64,000 nt of DNA, from positions 29,890,383-29,954,382 of the forward strand of contig OY829648.1 of NCBI GenBank assembly GCA_963691815.1. The letters run 5' to 3'. Origin of the DNA: Echiichthys vipera. Its lineage: Eukaryota > Chordata > Actinopteri > Perciformes > Trachinidae. Under the pieces are notes generated by a model, which was not told the origin of the DNA, made no database searches, and saw nothing but the letters and a program-made list of their open reading frames with translations. The position numbers and the translations under genes were made by a program. Positions 1-10,163 of this stretch are shown here, piece by piece (position 1 is the stretch's first letter; every line of letters begins with the position of its first letter).

Positions 1-202
1 AGCAATCTCCTGGCTTCAAAATGGTTGTCCACAGACCAATGGGGGACATAACAGCAGCTATAGCCATCTCTACTTTACATGCTGTTGCTGGAACTCTGCC
101 TCTGCAGAGAGAATGAGCTCTCTTTTTAGTCTCCACATGAACAGCTGCATTCAAAATCAACTACATTTTCAAGCTGGATTTATATGTGGATGGGTTACTT
201 AT
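1..202. other. Left-edge non-coding sequence
   Basis: No coding or repeat signal that I can name. Short open frames here have no recognisable protein similarity. Confidence 0.4.
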
Positions 203-705
203 GCTACATTCACACTGCAGGTCTTAGTGCACAATTTTTGTTTGGCTGTTCACATTACGTCTTCTAACGCTCCTGAAGTGATCCGCATGCACAGTTGATT
301 GTTGATGACGTCAAGACACAGCAGTGTTTACGGAAGTGAACATGGCAACGGCAACCAGACTTTATGGCTTAATGCTAAAAACTGTGTCACCCCAAATACT
401 AATGAGGTCTTAAACTTCACTATCCCTCCATTGACCGCCTTCTTCACTGCTGTCCTCCATGTTTGTTTTAATACTGTTCCTGGCTCCCGCCTGTGGCACA
501 CTTTTTTTTTTTTAATCAACTTATTTTGTTATTCATTTACAAAACAGTGCAGAATGATGTCATACTCGGATTTAAACGTGACCTGATTCTGATTCCAAAT
601 TGTCTGATTCAATGCGACTTCATTGTCAAAAGCAAATCAGATATGGGTCACATATGAGCGAAAAAATCTGATTCAGGTCGCTTGGAACTGCAGTGTGAAC
701 GTAGC
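203..705. mobile_element. Non-autonomous DNA transposon (MITE) with 18-bp TIRs
   Basis: The ends form an inverted repeat. The left end reads GCTACATTCACACTGCAG (203-220) and the reverse complement of 688-705 is identical except for one base. The roughly 500-bp interior has no transposase similarity and only chance open frames. It contains the 'drug-like' teleost repeat wording around AATCAGAT and GTGTGAAC seen in many fish non-autonomous hAT-like elements (recall, not a search). A clear target-site duplication was not found, so the superfamily is left open. Confidence 0.65.
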
Positions 706-3700
706 CATAGAGTGGTCCTTAAGCTTGAACCAACAACCTCTCTTGTTTGTAGAAATGGTTTAAAAGGTACACAAAGAATGGACACAAACAAAAGACAGTT
801 CCTTTGAACATTTTCTTTGTAGGCGATGGCCATTGATGAATGTGGAAAATCCTTAGGTTAAGGTGATATACGATTTGAAAAATCATTCACATTAAAAACA
901 GTCCTTTCTAGGTGACACTGATCAGAGGTTTTGATATAACAGTTGCATTGAGCAGCTTTTTTCTAAATGTGACAGCATGTAATCTGTGAGTATTGCTTTA
1001 TTTTCTCATGATGTCAGTGGAGCACATTAAAGAGCACGATTACCTCTTTTCCTGAAATGCTCTGCTGGGTTCTTTCCAACACCCTTGTTTATATGGTTTG
1101 TGTTCATTGAGCACACTTATTTGACAATGCTCTGCTTCACACGGTTTGATACAGGTTCACCAAGAGATGCTCCATATAGCCACGGTCCACTGGTTCAGAC
1201 TGCTGAAAAGCTCTACTGGGGCAACGATCAGAAGTTTTAGCTGAGGATTTGATGTTGGGTAAAATGGTTCTTGATGGAAAGGTGAGAGTACACTTTTTCC
1301 CAGATAGCTCAGGGAGTTGTTCCTCTGGTTTCACAGTAGATAACAGTAATAGGTTATAATATAATTTCATACACCACCCAAGGTTCAGTGAGTTCTCTAA
1401 CAAACAGTGCTTCTACCCAGCATCAATACAGTAACAGCTGGCACATTGTTGCTTTGGTAAGTACCAGAGCTGAACTTGCCTTTCAGCTTAAATCACAAAT
1501 CAGGCTGCAGCATGGACAACTGCCCCCTCCACAAATTAAAATGTTGGAATTCAAAAAACTTTATGAGTGTGGAAGCTAAATGCTATCTTTTTTTTTTTTC
1601 GCACAGGCTGCATCACTGATTGATTTGAATACATATTAAGTCATTGAAGCTCTAATTAACGTGAGTGCCAGGGATGCTCATCCCGGCTTCTTACAGTGAA
1701 ACTGCTGATAAGTTTTCAACAAGATTAGATACACCTTTATTGATCCCCAGGTGGAGACGTTTGGAAATTTGGTTTTCACATCAGTTTCACATCAGAATAA
1801 AATATTAGCATTACACATTTCTGCAAACCGGTTGCATTTCAATGTTTTGTTTTTGAAATGCTGCAACCTGTTCCCTTTCCTTTTTGTTGCATATCAGTGT
1901 TTTTACATTTCAGGGTGGTAGTTTTGAACACATGGTTAACATGAATTCAAAGAAAAACTATGAAACTATTATTCTAAACAGTCTCTGTTTAGGTCCAGGC
2001 AACACAACTACACGATTAGGTTTATGAAAAGATAGTTGTTTTGCGTTAAAATAAGTACGTCAGTTATGTAATATACGTTTCACTCTCACATGGAACGGGA
2101 CACAAACAGGAAATGCCAACTTTTTTTAATGCATACTGGGATGCAATTTCATCATTTAATATAATTTTACAGCAAATTCCTGTTTCAGAAGTTCCAACAG
2201 TGCATAAGCATTGAATGACAGGACGTTGAGTTGGGACTCATTTAATTCCTATTTGTTCACATGCTGTATGTAAAGAGTTGTACTCAATATTCATTTATTC
2301 ATACAGTTTTGGCTTCCCACAGAGTCAGACAAAATGCTGTATAAACTAGTTTGTTTGAAGCACACCCAAGCCTTAAAACATTAAATATCAAAAGTGATTG
2401 GAACTCATTTTCATACAGCAAGTGATCACATTGAAAAATTTGAAAAACTTTCCACCCCCCTAGCATGCTCAAGTGTTATTGTTGGTGCTAATGTTGCAAA
2501 AAGCGCCAGATAAGTTTCACATAGGACACACACCATTTTTTTCCAAACCAACTGCTCACCGGAGACGGTCATTACTGTCCGTTGAATTTCATATGGACAT
2601 AGATTGTGACTGGATCCATCAGTTACTTCATATAGTTATCAACATGGCTTCCACTAGCAGACAGGCTCAAGTGCTTTCCTTTGTGCCGTTATGCGCCATT
2701 TTGCCTGGAGTTCTTAGCTGCAGGCCAACAGAACTGCAAAGTGAAAGTGAGGCGTATAGAATACCAATCCAAACACCTGCGGTGTAATTTTTCTATAGCC
2801 ATAACACTGCAATTATCATTTACTCCATAACAAGTAAAAATAGAAATGTTATCTGTGGTCAAAAGGGATTATACACATTCACCACAGAGCAGCTTTTGGG
2901 TCCCAGGCCGAGGAACATTTGACTACACAAACTCCTTTCCAATTGAATTTAAGTTTCAGACAAAATCAGTGTAGATAAAAACATTTTTTTAAAAGTATGC
3001 CTGACCATAAACCCCTTTTCCAATTACTTTTCAGGACATAGTATATGTCTTGCAACCTCTAATGACCACAATGTTAAATTTATTGCTGAGGATTCTTAGC
3101 AGAATGCTTCAGAAGGCTAGAACAGCAGGCTTCTCATAAACAATGCACTGTTGAATCTAAAGCACCAAATCAACAATAAAATGGCATTTAAATGAGCAGT
3201 CAATTAAATAATCTACAACTCTGGCAAGCTATCGCAAAGAAGGCTGACTAAAAGTGTGTAGTGTTGGGTAAATATGTTTTGTTAATAGAAAGGTTAGATT
3301 TATCCTACAAGTGGATGGATATGTTAGTGTTTATAGACTGCCAATCCCAACTGGTGTTTAACCACTTTATTAGTTCTACAGTATGCCAAAGCACATTGTC
3401 ATTAAACTCAGATGCAGGTGTGCCTTCGGTGGATGATCAGTCAGTGGACTCTTGCCAAAGAAACACACCATGTGTCGTACAACCTGTTCTCAGCGCAGCA
3501 CAATTTAATACTACTATGTAGTACACATGCTACAAACTTTGTTGGTCAAGCTAGAAAACGGTACTGTATTCCATGGAGCTTAGTTATCCTTTTGTTTTCT
3601 AACCTTAACCTAGAGAGAGACCCAGAATGGCAGGCCCAGGGCCAAAACTACAGGAGACTTCTATTTTGCCCTTCAGAATGGCAGATTTGTTAGCTACACT

Positions 3701-4036
3701 GTATCAGTTTATTTATGTACTGCAACAATGGTTAAATTATGGGGGCATATGTCAAAGGTTATGTCTATAGCACATTCACTAAGGAAAGGCACACTGTATT
3801 GCATACAAAGCAAATAGATCACCAAGGTCCACCATCTGTGTGCATAAGCGTTTTCCAGGTATTTTAACAAGTTACAAGTGAGAAATGTTTCATTATTTTC
3901 ATGTTAGATAATCCGTGAATTGCAACTCAATTGTTAGAGCATGTACCCTTGTGTACAACAGCTAAGTCCTATCCACAGGAGCCCAGGTTTGATCCTCCCT
4001 CCTTTTCTGTCTATCATGAGCTTACCTGTCAATGTC
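706..4036. other. Non-coding stretch with weak repeat traces
   Basis: No supported gene. A LINE/SINE-tail fragment lies at 1723-1773. Sequence around 1919-2110 resembles the dispersed family seen again near 4437, 23430 and 35040 (phrases such as 'acatggttaacatgaattc' and 'aagtacgtca'). The longest open frames (for example 2473-2787) match no family I recognise and show no splice context. Confidence 0.4.
1723..1773. repeat. LINE/SINE 3'-tail fragment
   Basis: Contains ACCTTTATTGATCCCCAG followed by GGAAATTTGG. This is a decayed form of the 'gatactttattgatccc...ggggaaatt' tail common to fish retroposons. A related form ends the SINE at 51000-51301, and the start of one is visible near 8886. 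Confidence 0.5.
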
Positions 4037-4190
4037 AGTGTTGGGCACATTACTTTAAAAAAGTAATTAGTTAATAGTTCTAGTTACTTCTCCCAAAAAG
4101 TAACTGAATTAGAGTTACAAATTTAAAAAAGTAACTAAATGCTATGGAAAGTAACTATTGCGTTACTTTCAAGTAAATGTTTAAATGCTC
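4037..4190. repeat. Dispersed 'AAGTAACT' repeat
   Basis: A block rich in alternating AAGTAACT/AGTTACTT words, beginning GTGTTGGGCACATTACTTT. Internal inverted copies of AAAAAGTAAC would fold back. This is a familiar type of fish interspersed DNA repeat; no protein is encoded. Confidence 0.5.
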
Positions 4191-6621
4191 AAATGCGTCA
4201 AATAACTTGAACCCCACCCCCATCCCTCTTTAACAGAACTTCAAATACATGTGCATTTTGAATTATAAATAAATCTGAATATTATAATGAAATGGACATA
4301 ACACAATAAATTATTTACAGAAACAGTGAACTCAAATCCAGACTATCTTAATGTTGCTGTGGGACAAAGTGAGATTCTATTTAATGAAGGTAAACAGTTA
4401 CAGTTTTAAACACACTGTGAATCAGAACTACTTAAATTTAGGCAACAAAAACACTTGGATAGGAGTAGGAGAAGATCATGGATTGGCTTAAAATGTTTCT
4501 ACGTCACAGATGTAAGTTAGTCAGTTGGTTAAATTTAAAACTGTCACTGCTTCACAAGTCCAATACTTACTCTCCTTTCAGCTCCATTATGTTTTCCACC
4601 AACTCCTGGGGAAAATGTATATCTCTGTATCTGCTAAATGCTTCATTATATTCACCAGCTAGTTGTTAACTTCTACTTTTTGCCATGTGGTTCTGGACAA
4701 GTGATTTATCAGTGCTGTTTTGTTAAGAGTGAACCAACAGTAAAGTCTAATTTAATGTAACCGTTCAATTTGTGTTTATGTTTGGAAGCAAATATATACA
4801 ATATGAAGACATAGCTGATGCATTGACAATATACAGTACATATTGATTTGAGCTGCATTAAGGTCTTAAATTATTTTAGACTCATATGGATACTGCAAGA
4901 CCTTATGTTTTGAGCATTCATTATGGTACGTCTGCTTTCTACAGTGCTGTCCTAGAAATGTATATGTACTGAATTTGTATGTATGGCCATGCCGGTGTTT
5001 ATGTGTCTTTGTGCATTCCCTTTAAGTGATTTCCAGCCCTTACAGCATTCTCCAGTGTACAAAATTAGATGCATGTTGGCTTGTCAGTCTGTGTTAGGGG
5101 TGCGTGACAAGACAACACACACAGACAGCAGTGGGACTGCGGCATTTTGCATTCATTCACTCATGTATGATCCTATTAAACTCATTGTCCTAGCTGTGTG
5201 GAGACACAGATCAGTTGAAGGACACTCCATTAAAACCTGCTCTTGTATCATGTACATGACTGCCCAGTACCTTCACAAAAATACAAGCTTAAGTAAGCAT
5301 GCCAACATATGCATAGACATGTATAGACATACAGCTTGAGGAAACAATGATGTAAACACACTTGCTGAACCAGAGATGTGTATTATGACATGCATGAGAA
5401 AACTTATGAATGCCTGCTCACACTCACATACACGCAGTCATACACAAAGAGATATGCTAAGCTAACTGACCCAGAGAGAAGGGCTATACAGAGACAAGCT
5501 TCAGCAGAGATCTTGCTATAGCCTTCCTACAAGTCATAAATTAGCCATGGGGTTATGGGTTTGAACTCCAAACGGCTTCTTACCCTCCATCTTTCCCATT
5601 TAGAGACATTTGACATGGGATATGTTTATGTAATTTCAAACAGAAGAATAAGAAAAATAGTTGTAGATTGAGCCACAGAGCTGGCTCGCAGAGAAAGAGT
5701 GCAGTGCAGTTGTGCTTATTTGAGTTGTTTGTTTGAGAGAATACACTTCAACTTAACAGGCTTTAGACTGATGAGTCAGTCTGTAATAAACTTTAAACAT
5801 GATGGAGGTTCGTCCCTGACCACAGCTATTTCCCTGACCGCTGCCATATAAAAAACGTCAGTAAAACCTGTAATTAAATGTTATTTCTATGCACGTTTAT
5901 TCATTTAATTGTTGATTCAATGCTTTATTCAACGGCCCCATGTATCTCAGAGTTTTTCCTACACCCAGATTTAACAAACTGTCAACGAGTTAGAAGATTT
6001 TCATTAGTCTGGTTTCAGAGGAGATTTAGATAGTTGGATTGAATGGATAGTGTGATCCTTTTAATGTGTATTCAGATGGGTTTTTTTCATCCTGATGAGG
6101 AAACAAGCCAAAAGTACTGATGCTAGAATTTTAATCAGTTCTGCTAAATGCAAATCAGCAACATAACAGATGCAATTAATAATTTCTGAAAGGAAGATAT
6201 GTTCTGCAATAAAGGCTAAAAATGTACCTGTTTTCATAACCAATGATGAACCCAAACACACCTGCATTGATTCATATCAGAAAGCCAAAAGAAAATACAA
6301 GTGGAAATGCACCTACAATGTATTTCAAGAACTACGTCATCATATCACACTTGTGAGGCTAAAAGGTGAGGCTAATATTAGCCGCACACAAGGTCAGAAG
6401 AAGTTTCGGTGTACACTCACCAAAACACCATATTTCCTTGAAATCTAATACATGTAAAATGCTAATCCTTCTTCATAAGACACTGAAATTTATTTTGATA
6501 TTTTAAATCCTGCATTGTTTACATCAATACTTACCAGCATGCAGATATTGCAGGTGCCACCGACTGTCAATCAGTGTATTAGCTTGAAACCAGTGGCAGG
6601 AATGTGTGTTGTGTCAAGCGA

Positions 6622-6626
<5 letters not shown>
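4191..6626. other. Non-coding stretch
   Basis: No supported gene. Sequence at 4437-4520 (GAAGATCATGGATTGGCTT, then 'acgtcac') is a diverged copy of the family at 23430-23560. The rest is unassigned. Confidence 0.4.

Positions 6627-6706
<80 letters not shown>
6627..6706. repeat. (GT)40 microsatellite
   Basis: An uninterrupted run of 80 bases of GT. It lies directly against the 5' truncation point of the Penelope-like element and is read through by an artefactual Cys-Val repeat frame. Confidence 0.98.
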
Positions 6707-6708
<2 letters not shown>

Positions 6709-7584
6709 TTGTGTTTGTGCAAGATAAACACAAAACTTGGATCTACTCCATATAAATACCATATTGGCAAGCATGTTGCCAATATTCTGGCACCACTGGT
6801 GGGAAACACCCAACGCCACATCCAAAACTCCATGGACTTTGTGAATAAAGTCCGAGACCTAAAAATGGATCCAGATGAAACCATGGTGTCCTACGATGTG
6901 ACTTCCTTGTTCACCTGTATTCCAACCATGGAGGCCTTGGCCACGGTAAGAGAGCGGCTCACACAGGACATTTCCTTACAAAACCGAACAAATCTCAAAC
7001 CAGACCATATTTGCCAACTTCTGGATTTGTGCCTGAATACCACATATTTCCAGTTTAATGGCATTTTTTACAGACAGAAACACGGCTGTGCCATGGGTTC
7101 ACCAGTATCCCCTATTGTGGCAAATCTATACATGGAGGAGGTAGAGGGCAAGGCTTTGAACTCCTTTAAAGGAGTAACCCCAAGCCACTGGTTCAGATAT
7201 GTGGACGACACATGGGTTAAGATCAAATCCAAAGAGGTGCAAACTTTTACTGAACATATCAACTCAGTGGACAGTAACATCAAGTTCACCAGAGAGGAAG
7301 TTAAAGACAACAGCTTGCCCTTCTTGGACTGTGACGTCCATATGGAGAATGACAGGAGCCTCCACATAGGGGTATACAGAAAACCCACTCACACGGATCA
7401 ATATCTTCTTTTTGACTCTCACCACCCTTTGGAACACAAGCTTGGCGTTATCAGAACACTGCAGCATAGAGCTGATAACGTACCCACTAGCTCACAGGCT
7501 CAAGGGGAAGAACGCAAGCACCTGAGAGGCGCCCTCACAACTTGTGGCTACCCCAGCTGGAGATATACAGGAGAAACAACATAG
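6709..7584 (+). pseudogene. Penelope-like reverse transcriptase fragment
   Basis: This part copies element RNA into DNA. Recognisable protein starts at about 6735 ('PYKYHIGKHVANIL'). Motif A is SYDVTSLF (6889-6912), with the catalytic Asp at 6895-6897. The conserved GSPVSPIVANLYME block starts at 7096. Motif C is YVDD (7198-7209), followed by the LPFLDC and YRKPTHTD blocks typical of the family. The frame stays in register to CGYPSW (ending near 7560); its downstream residues are out of register and a stop follows at 7582-7584. No true start codon is available because the N-terminus was lost. The in-frame GT repeat upstream is not part of the protein. Confidence 0.88.
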
Positions 7585-8135
7585 TCATCCCATATGTGGC
7601 TGGGGTATCAGAGAAACTCAGGAGGATTTTCAACAAACACTGCATCCCTGTGTATTTCAAACCCGGTAACACACTCAGACAGAGACTAGTACATCCGAAG
7701 GACAGAACACCACACCACCACAAAAGCAACCTGGTTTATGCTGTCCAATGCAACGAGGAATGCAAAGATCTTTACATTGGAGAAACAAAACAACCACTGC
7801 ATAAACGCATGGCCCAACACAGGAGAGCTAACTCCTCAGGCCTGGACTCTGCTGTCCACTTACACCTCAAGGAGAAAGCCCACTCCTTTGATGACAGCAA
7901 TGTCAAAATCTTCGACAGAGAGGACAGATGGTTTGAAAGAGGAGTAAAAGAAGCCATCTATGTAAAAGTAGAGAAACCATCGCTAAACAGAGGAGGGGGT
8001 CTGAGACACCACTTATCTCCAATTTACAATGCCGCCCTTTCATCCCTTCCCAGGAGATTCAACAATCTAACCTCAAAGGACAACTGTTCAAACATGGCCC
8101 GGGTGACCCCAACGACTGTCGTTCAGACTCAATAG
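7561..8135 (+). pseudogene. Penelope-like GIY-YIG endonuclease domain
   Basis: This continues the same protein in a different frame. The sequence from RRNNIVIPYVAGVSEKL onward matches the RT-endonuclease linker of Penelope-like proteins. The endonuclease core has LVYAVQC then LYIGETKQPLHKRMAQHRR (Tyr-Ile-Gly at 7773-7781, Arg of the catalytic helix shortly after), plus downstream Asn/Glu-containing segments up to RWFERGVKEAIYVKVEKPSL. GIY-YIG enzymes nick the target DNA to prime reverse transcription. The open frame can be extended back to 7542 from a non-ATG codon, but the join is most likely a one- or two-base indel near 7560 in an originally continuous frame. Confidence 0.88.
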
Positions 8136-8308
8136 AGCACTAACGAAGTCGAAACCAACGGCCCACCAACGACTGTCACTCTAACGACGGGCGTGGGCAC
8201 TCGGAGCACAAAAGTAGTCAGTGACATCATCGGCCTTGTGAGAGGTTAAATACCTGGATCTCCACACCAGTTAGTTGGACCAGTCCCAGCCTGGTCAGAT
8301 GCGTACAT

Positions 8309-8348
8309 GAACTGATGAAGCCTCTTGGATGAGAGGTGAAACGTCTTC
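8309..8348 (+). ncRNA. Hammerhead-ribozyme-like motif in the Penelope 3' region
   Basis: The core box CTGATGA (8312-8318) is followed by a six-pair stem II, GCCTCT (8320-8325) with AGAGGT (8332-8337), closing a TGGATG loop. The second core box GAAA (8338-8341) comes next, then CGTC with a possible cleavage triplet GTC (8343-8345). Stem I would be only GAA/TTC (8309-8311 with 8346-8348). An additional A (8319) lies between the core and stem II, and stem III would be just the palindrome ACGT, so cleavage might need a dimer. Hammerhead motifs are known from Penelope-like elements. Activity here is inference. Confidence 0.45.
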
Positions 8349-8431
8349 CTAGACAAACAACCAGTCCAGTTGTTTTTGACTGAAATTGCTTTGCGGATAA
8401 CGATGACCTGGACGAATGAGAACATTCACAG

Positions 8432-10100
8432 GCCTATAAATACCATAGTGCTTTAGTGTCCCAAAACTCCAACAGCAAAGTATAAGTACAATGCACTTGG
8501 TTCTTATGTAGAAGATAAAGAGCCCCTTTACACCTACTGTATCAGTAAGATGCAATCCGTATCTGGCTATTTTATCTGGATAGGGAAAAAAATGGTAATT
8601 CACGTAACAGCTAGGGCTACCAAAAAGTAGTCTACAGATGCCTTTAGCTGGTAACAGTATTTCCCAGAGTAACCCACATTGGTGCTAGCCTTGCGAGAGC
8701 TCCATTGTATTTTACCCTCAGATCAGTCTGGTAATGTGCGCCGCATTAAATTTGGAGAAGTTTCCCAAGCAATTGAACCAATCAGCGTTAGTTTTGAGGC
8801 AGATTTAAGTGTGAAGAAACGAAAAGCGACTGTTCAGTGTAAACAACATGGCGGCTTCCACGGATGAGATGATAGATGATGGTGATAGATAGATACTTTA
8901 TCCAATCAGCAACTTGTATTTTCGCCTTTTCCCAAAAGATCTCCAAACGAGAGTTCCCAGATGGATATGCAGAGCAAATACGAATTATGCGAATCAGTCC
9001 ATCTGGCCGAGTCAGATTACATTAGTGACAGATCAGGCCAGAAAGATAACAGCTCACCATACCAGAGAGTGATCTTTAACCATTTTTTTCAAAGGACACA
9101 ATTGACGAATGACTTTCAAACTCAATAAAGAGAGTTTATACTTCAGTCCCGATGTCTTCTCTAGATGTGGTTTCCTGTCATGCTTAAGGCTACTGAAAAA
9201 ATAAAACTGAAAAATTGAATAAACATACATATGTTATGTGGGAGATTGCATTTAACATATTAAACTATAAGCAACAGTATTGTCTACTGCTATCTATAAT
9301 AAAGCCATCTCAAATTGAGACTTATTGTTCTAGAATGTTGATTTAAAATAAATATAGCTAAGCAAAGGAGAACATTACCTATCTGAGACAAAAACTGAGT
9401 GAGGTCAGTGTATAATATTTGCAGCACATTAACGAGGAATTACACTCATAATGCCTCAAAATGATACTAATTAAAACCATTCTCAGTCATATATGAACGC
9501 TCAGAGTAAAATCATTGTTACAGAGAATATGATTAGTCTATACTGTATTCAAATACATTCCATGGGGCAAGTGGAATATATATCAGAGGATACAGGCTCA
9601 GCCAGTCACATAATTGCACTCAAAGCTCTGGGTCCCAGCTGAGCCAATCACAGTGAAGTATGACAACAACTTCTTAACAAATGGAAAAACAGTTTCTCAG
9701 GAAATCATATTATTGTCTGGAGCGGTACAATATGAACACACAGCACCATTAATTTGCATTCACAGACAGATGAAGCAATAGTGTACCGCTGCAGAGCTCA
9801 AGGCTCAGGCCCCCTCCGGTGCAGCGACTCGTGCAGCATGTTATCATGGGAGATATAGTTTTTATTGCCGGTGAAAATGTCAGGCAGAAATGTTTGCGGA
9901 CAAGTGAATGTATTCAAAATGTATTCATGTTATGTTTATTCCCTTTATGTCATTTTTATTCTTATGAAATAGCAGCAGTGTTTTCTCTTTGTGCTTGCAG
10001 TGTAGCGTGAGGCATGGAGGAAGCAAATATAGCCAAATATAGAGAGTATCGAATCACGTTGGATCACCTTGGTTATCCAATCAAAAAAGGCCAAAATCCG
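8432..10100. other. Non-coding stretch with repeat pieces
   Basis: No supported gene. A GATA-rich tail 'gatagatagatacttta' at 8887-8903 marks the end of a decayed retroposon. The block 8690-8860 (ATGGCGGCTTCCAC near its end) has CpG-rich, transposon-like composition but no identified ORF. Confidence 0.4.
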
Positions 10101-10106
10101 AAGGGT

Positions 10107-10163
10107 TTAGGGTTAGGATTAGGGTCAGCGTGATGGTAAGGGTTAGGATTAGGGTCAGGGTTT
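10107..10163 (+). repeat. Degenerate interstitial telomere-like repeat
   Basis: About eight imperfect units related to TTAGGG ('gggtttagggttaggattagggtcag', then again after a short gap at 10140-10163). Vertebrate telomeres are (TTAGGG)n, so this is a small interstitial tract or a fortuitous G-rich minisatellite. Confidence 0.6.

Larger units (their letters stand above)
6712..8431 (+). mobile_element. Penelope-like retroelement, 5'-truncated
   Basis: Order of parts: most of a reverse transcriptase (6735-7560), a GIY-YIG endonuclease (about 7720-7990), a C-terminal tail ending at a stop (8133-8135), and a 3' non-coding region of about 300 bp that includes a hammerhead-like motif. RT followed by a C-terminal GIY-YIG domain is diagnostic of Penelope-like elements of the endonuclease-bearing type (Neptune/Poseidon/Penelope group). 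The N-terminal portion is missing: the element begins inside the RT immediately after the GT microsatellite. The 3' end is set where the characteristic tail 'gacctggacgaatgagaac' stops, so it is approximate. One frameshift separates the two domains, so this copy is dead. Confidence 0.9.

Noticed and set aside
6604..6715. Cys-Val repeat protein N-terminus fused to the reverse transcriptase
   Set aside because: It is translation of the GT microsatellite; the element is simply truncated next to it.
7068..7388. Minus-strand ORF across the Penelope RT
   Set aside because: It is the antisense shadow of the reverse-transcriptase frame.
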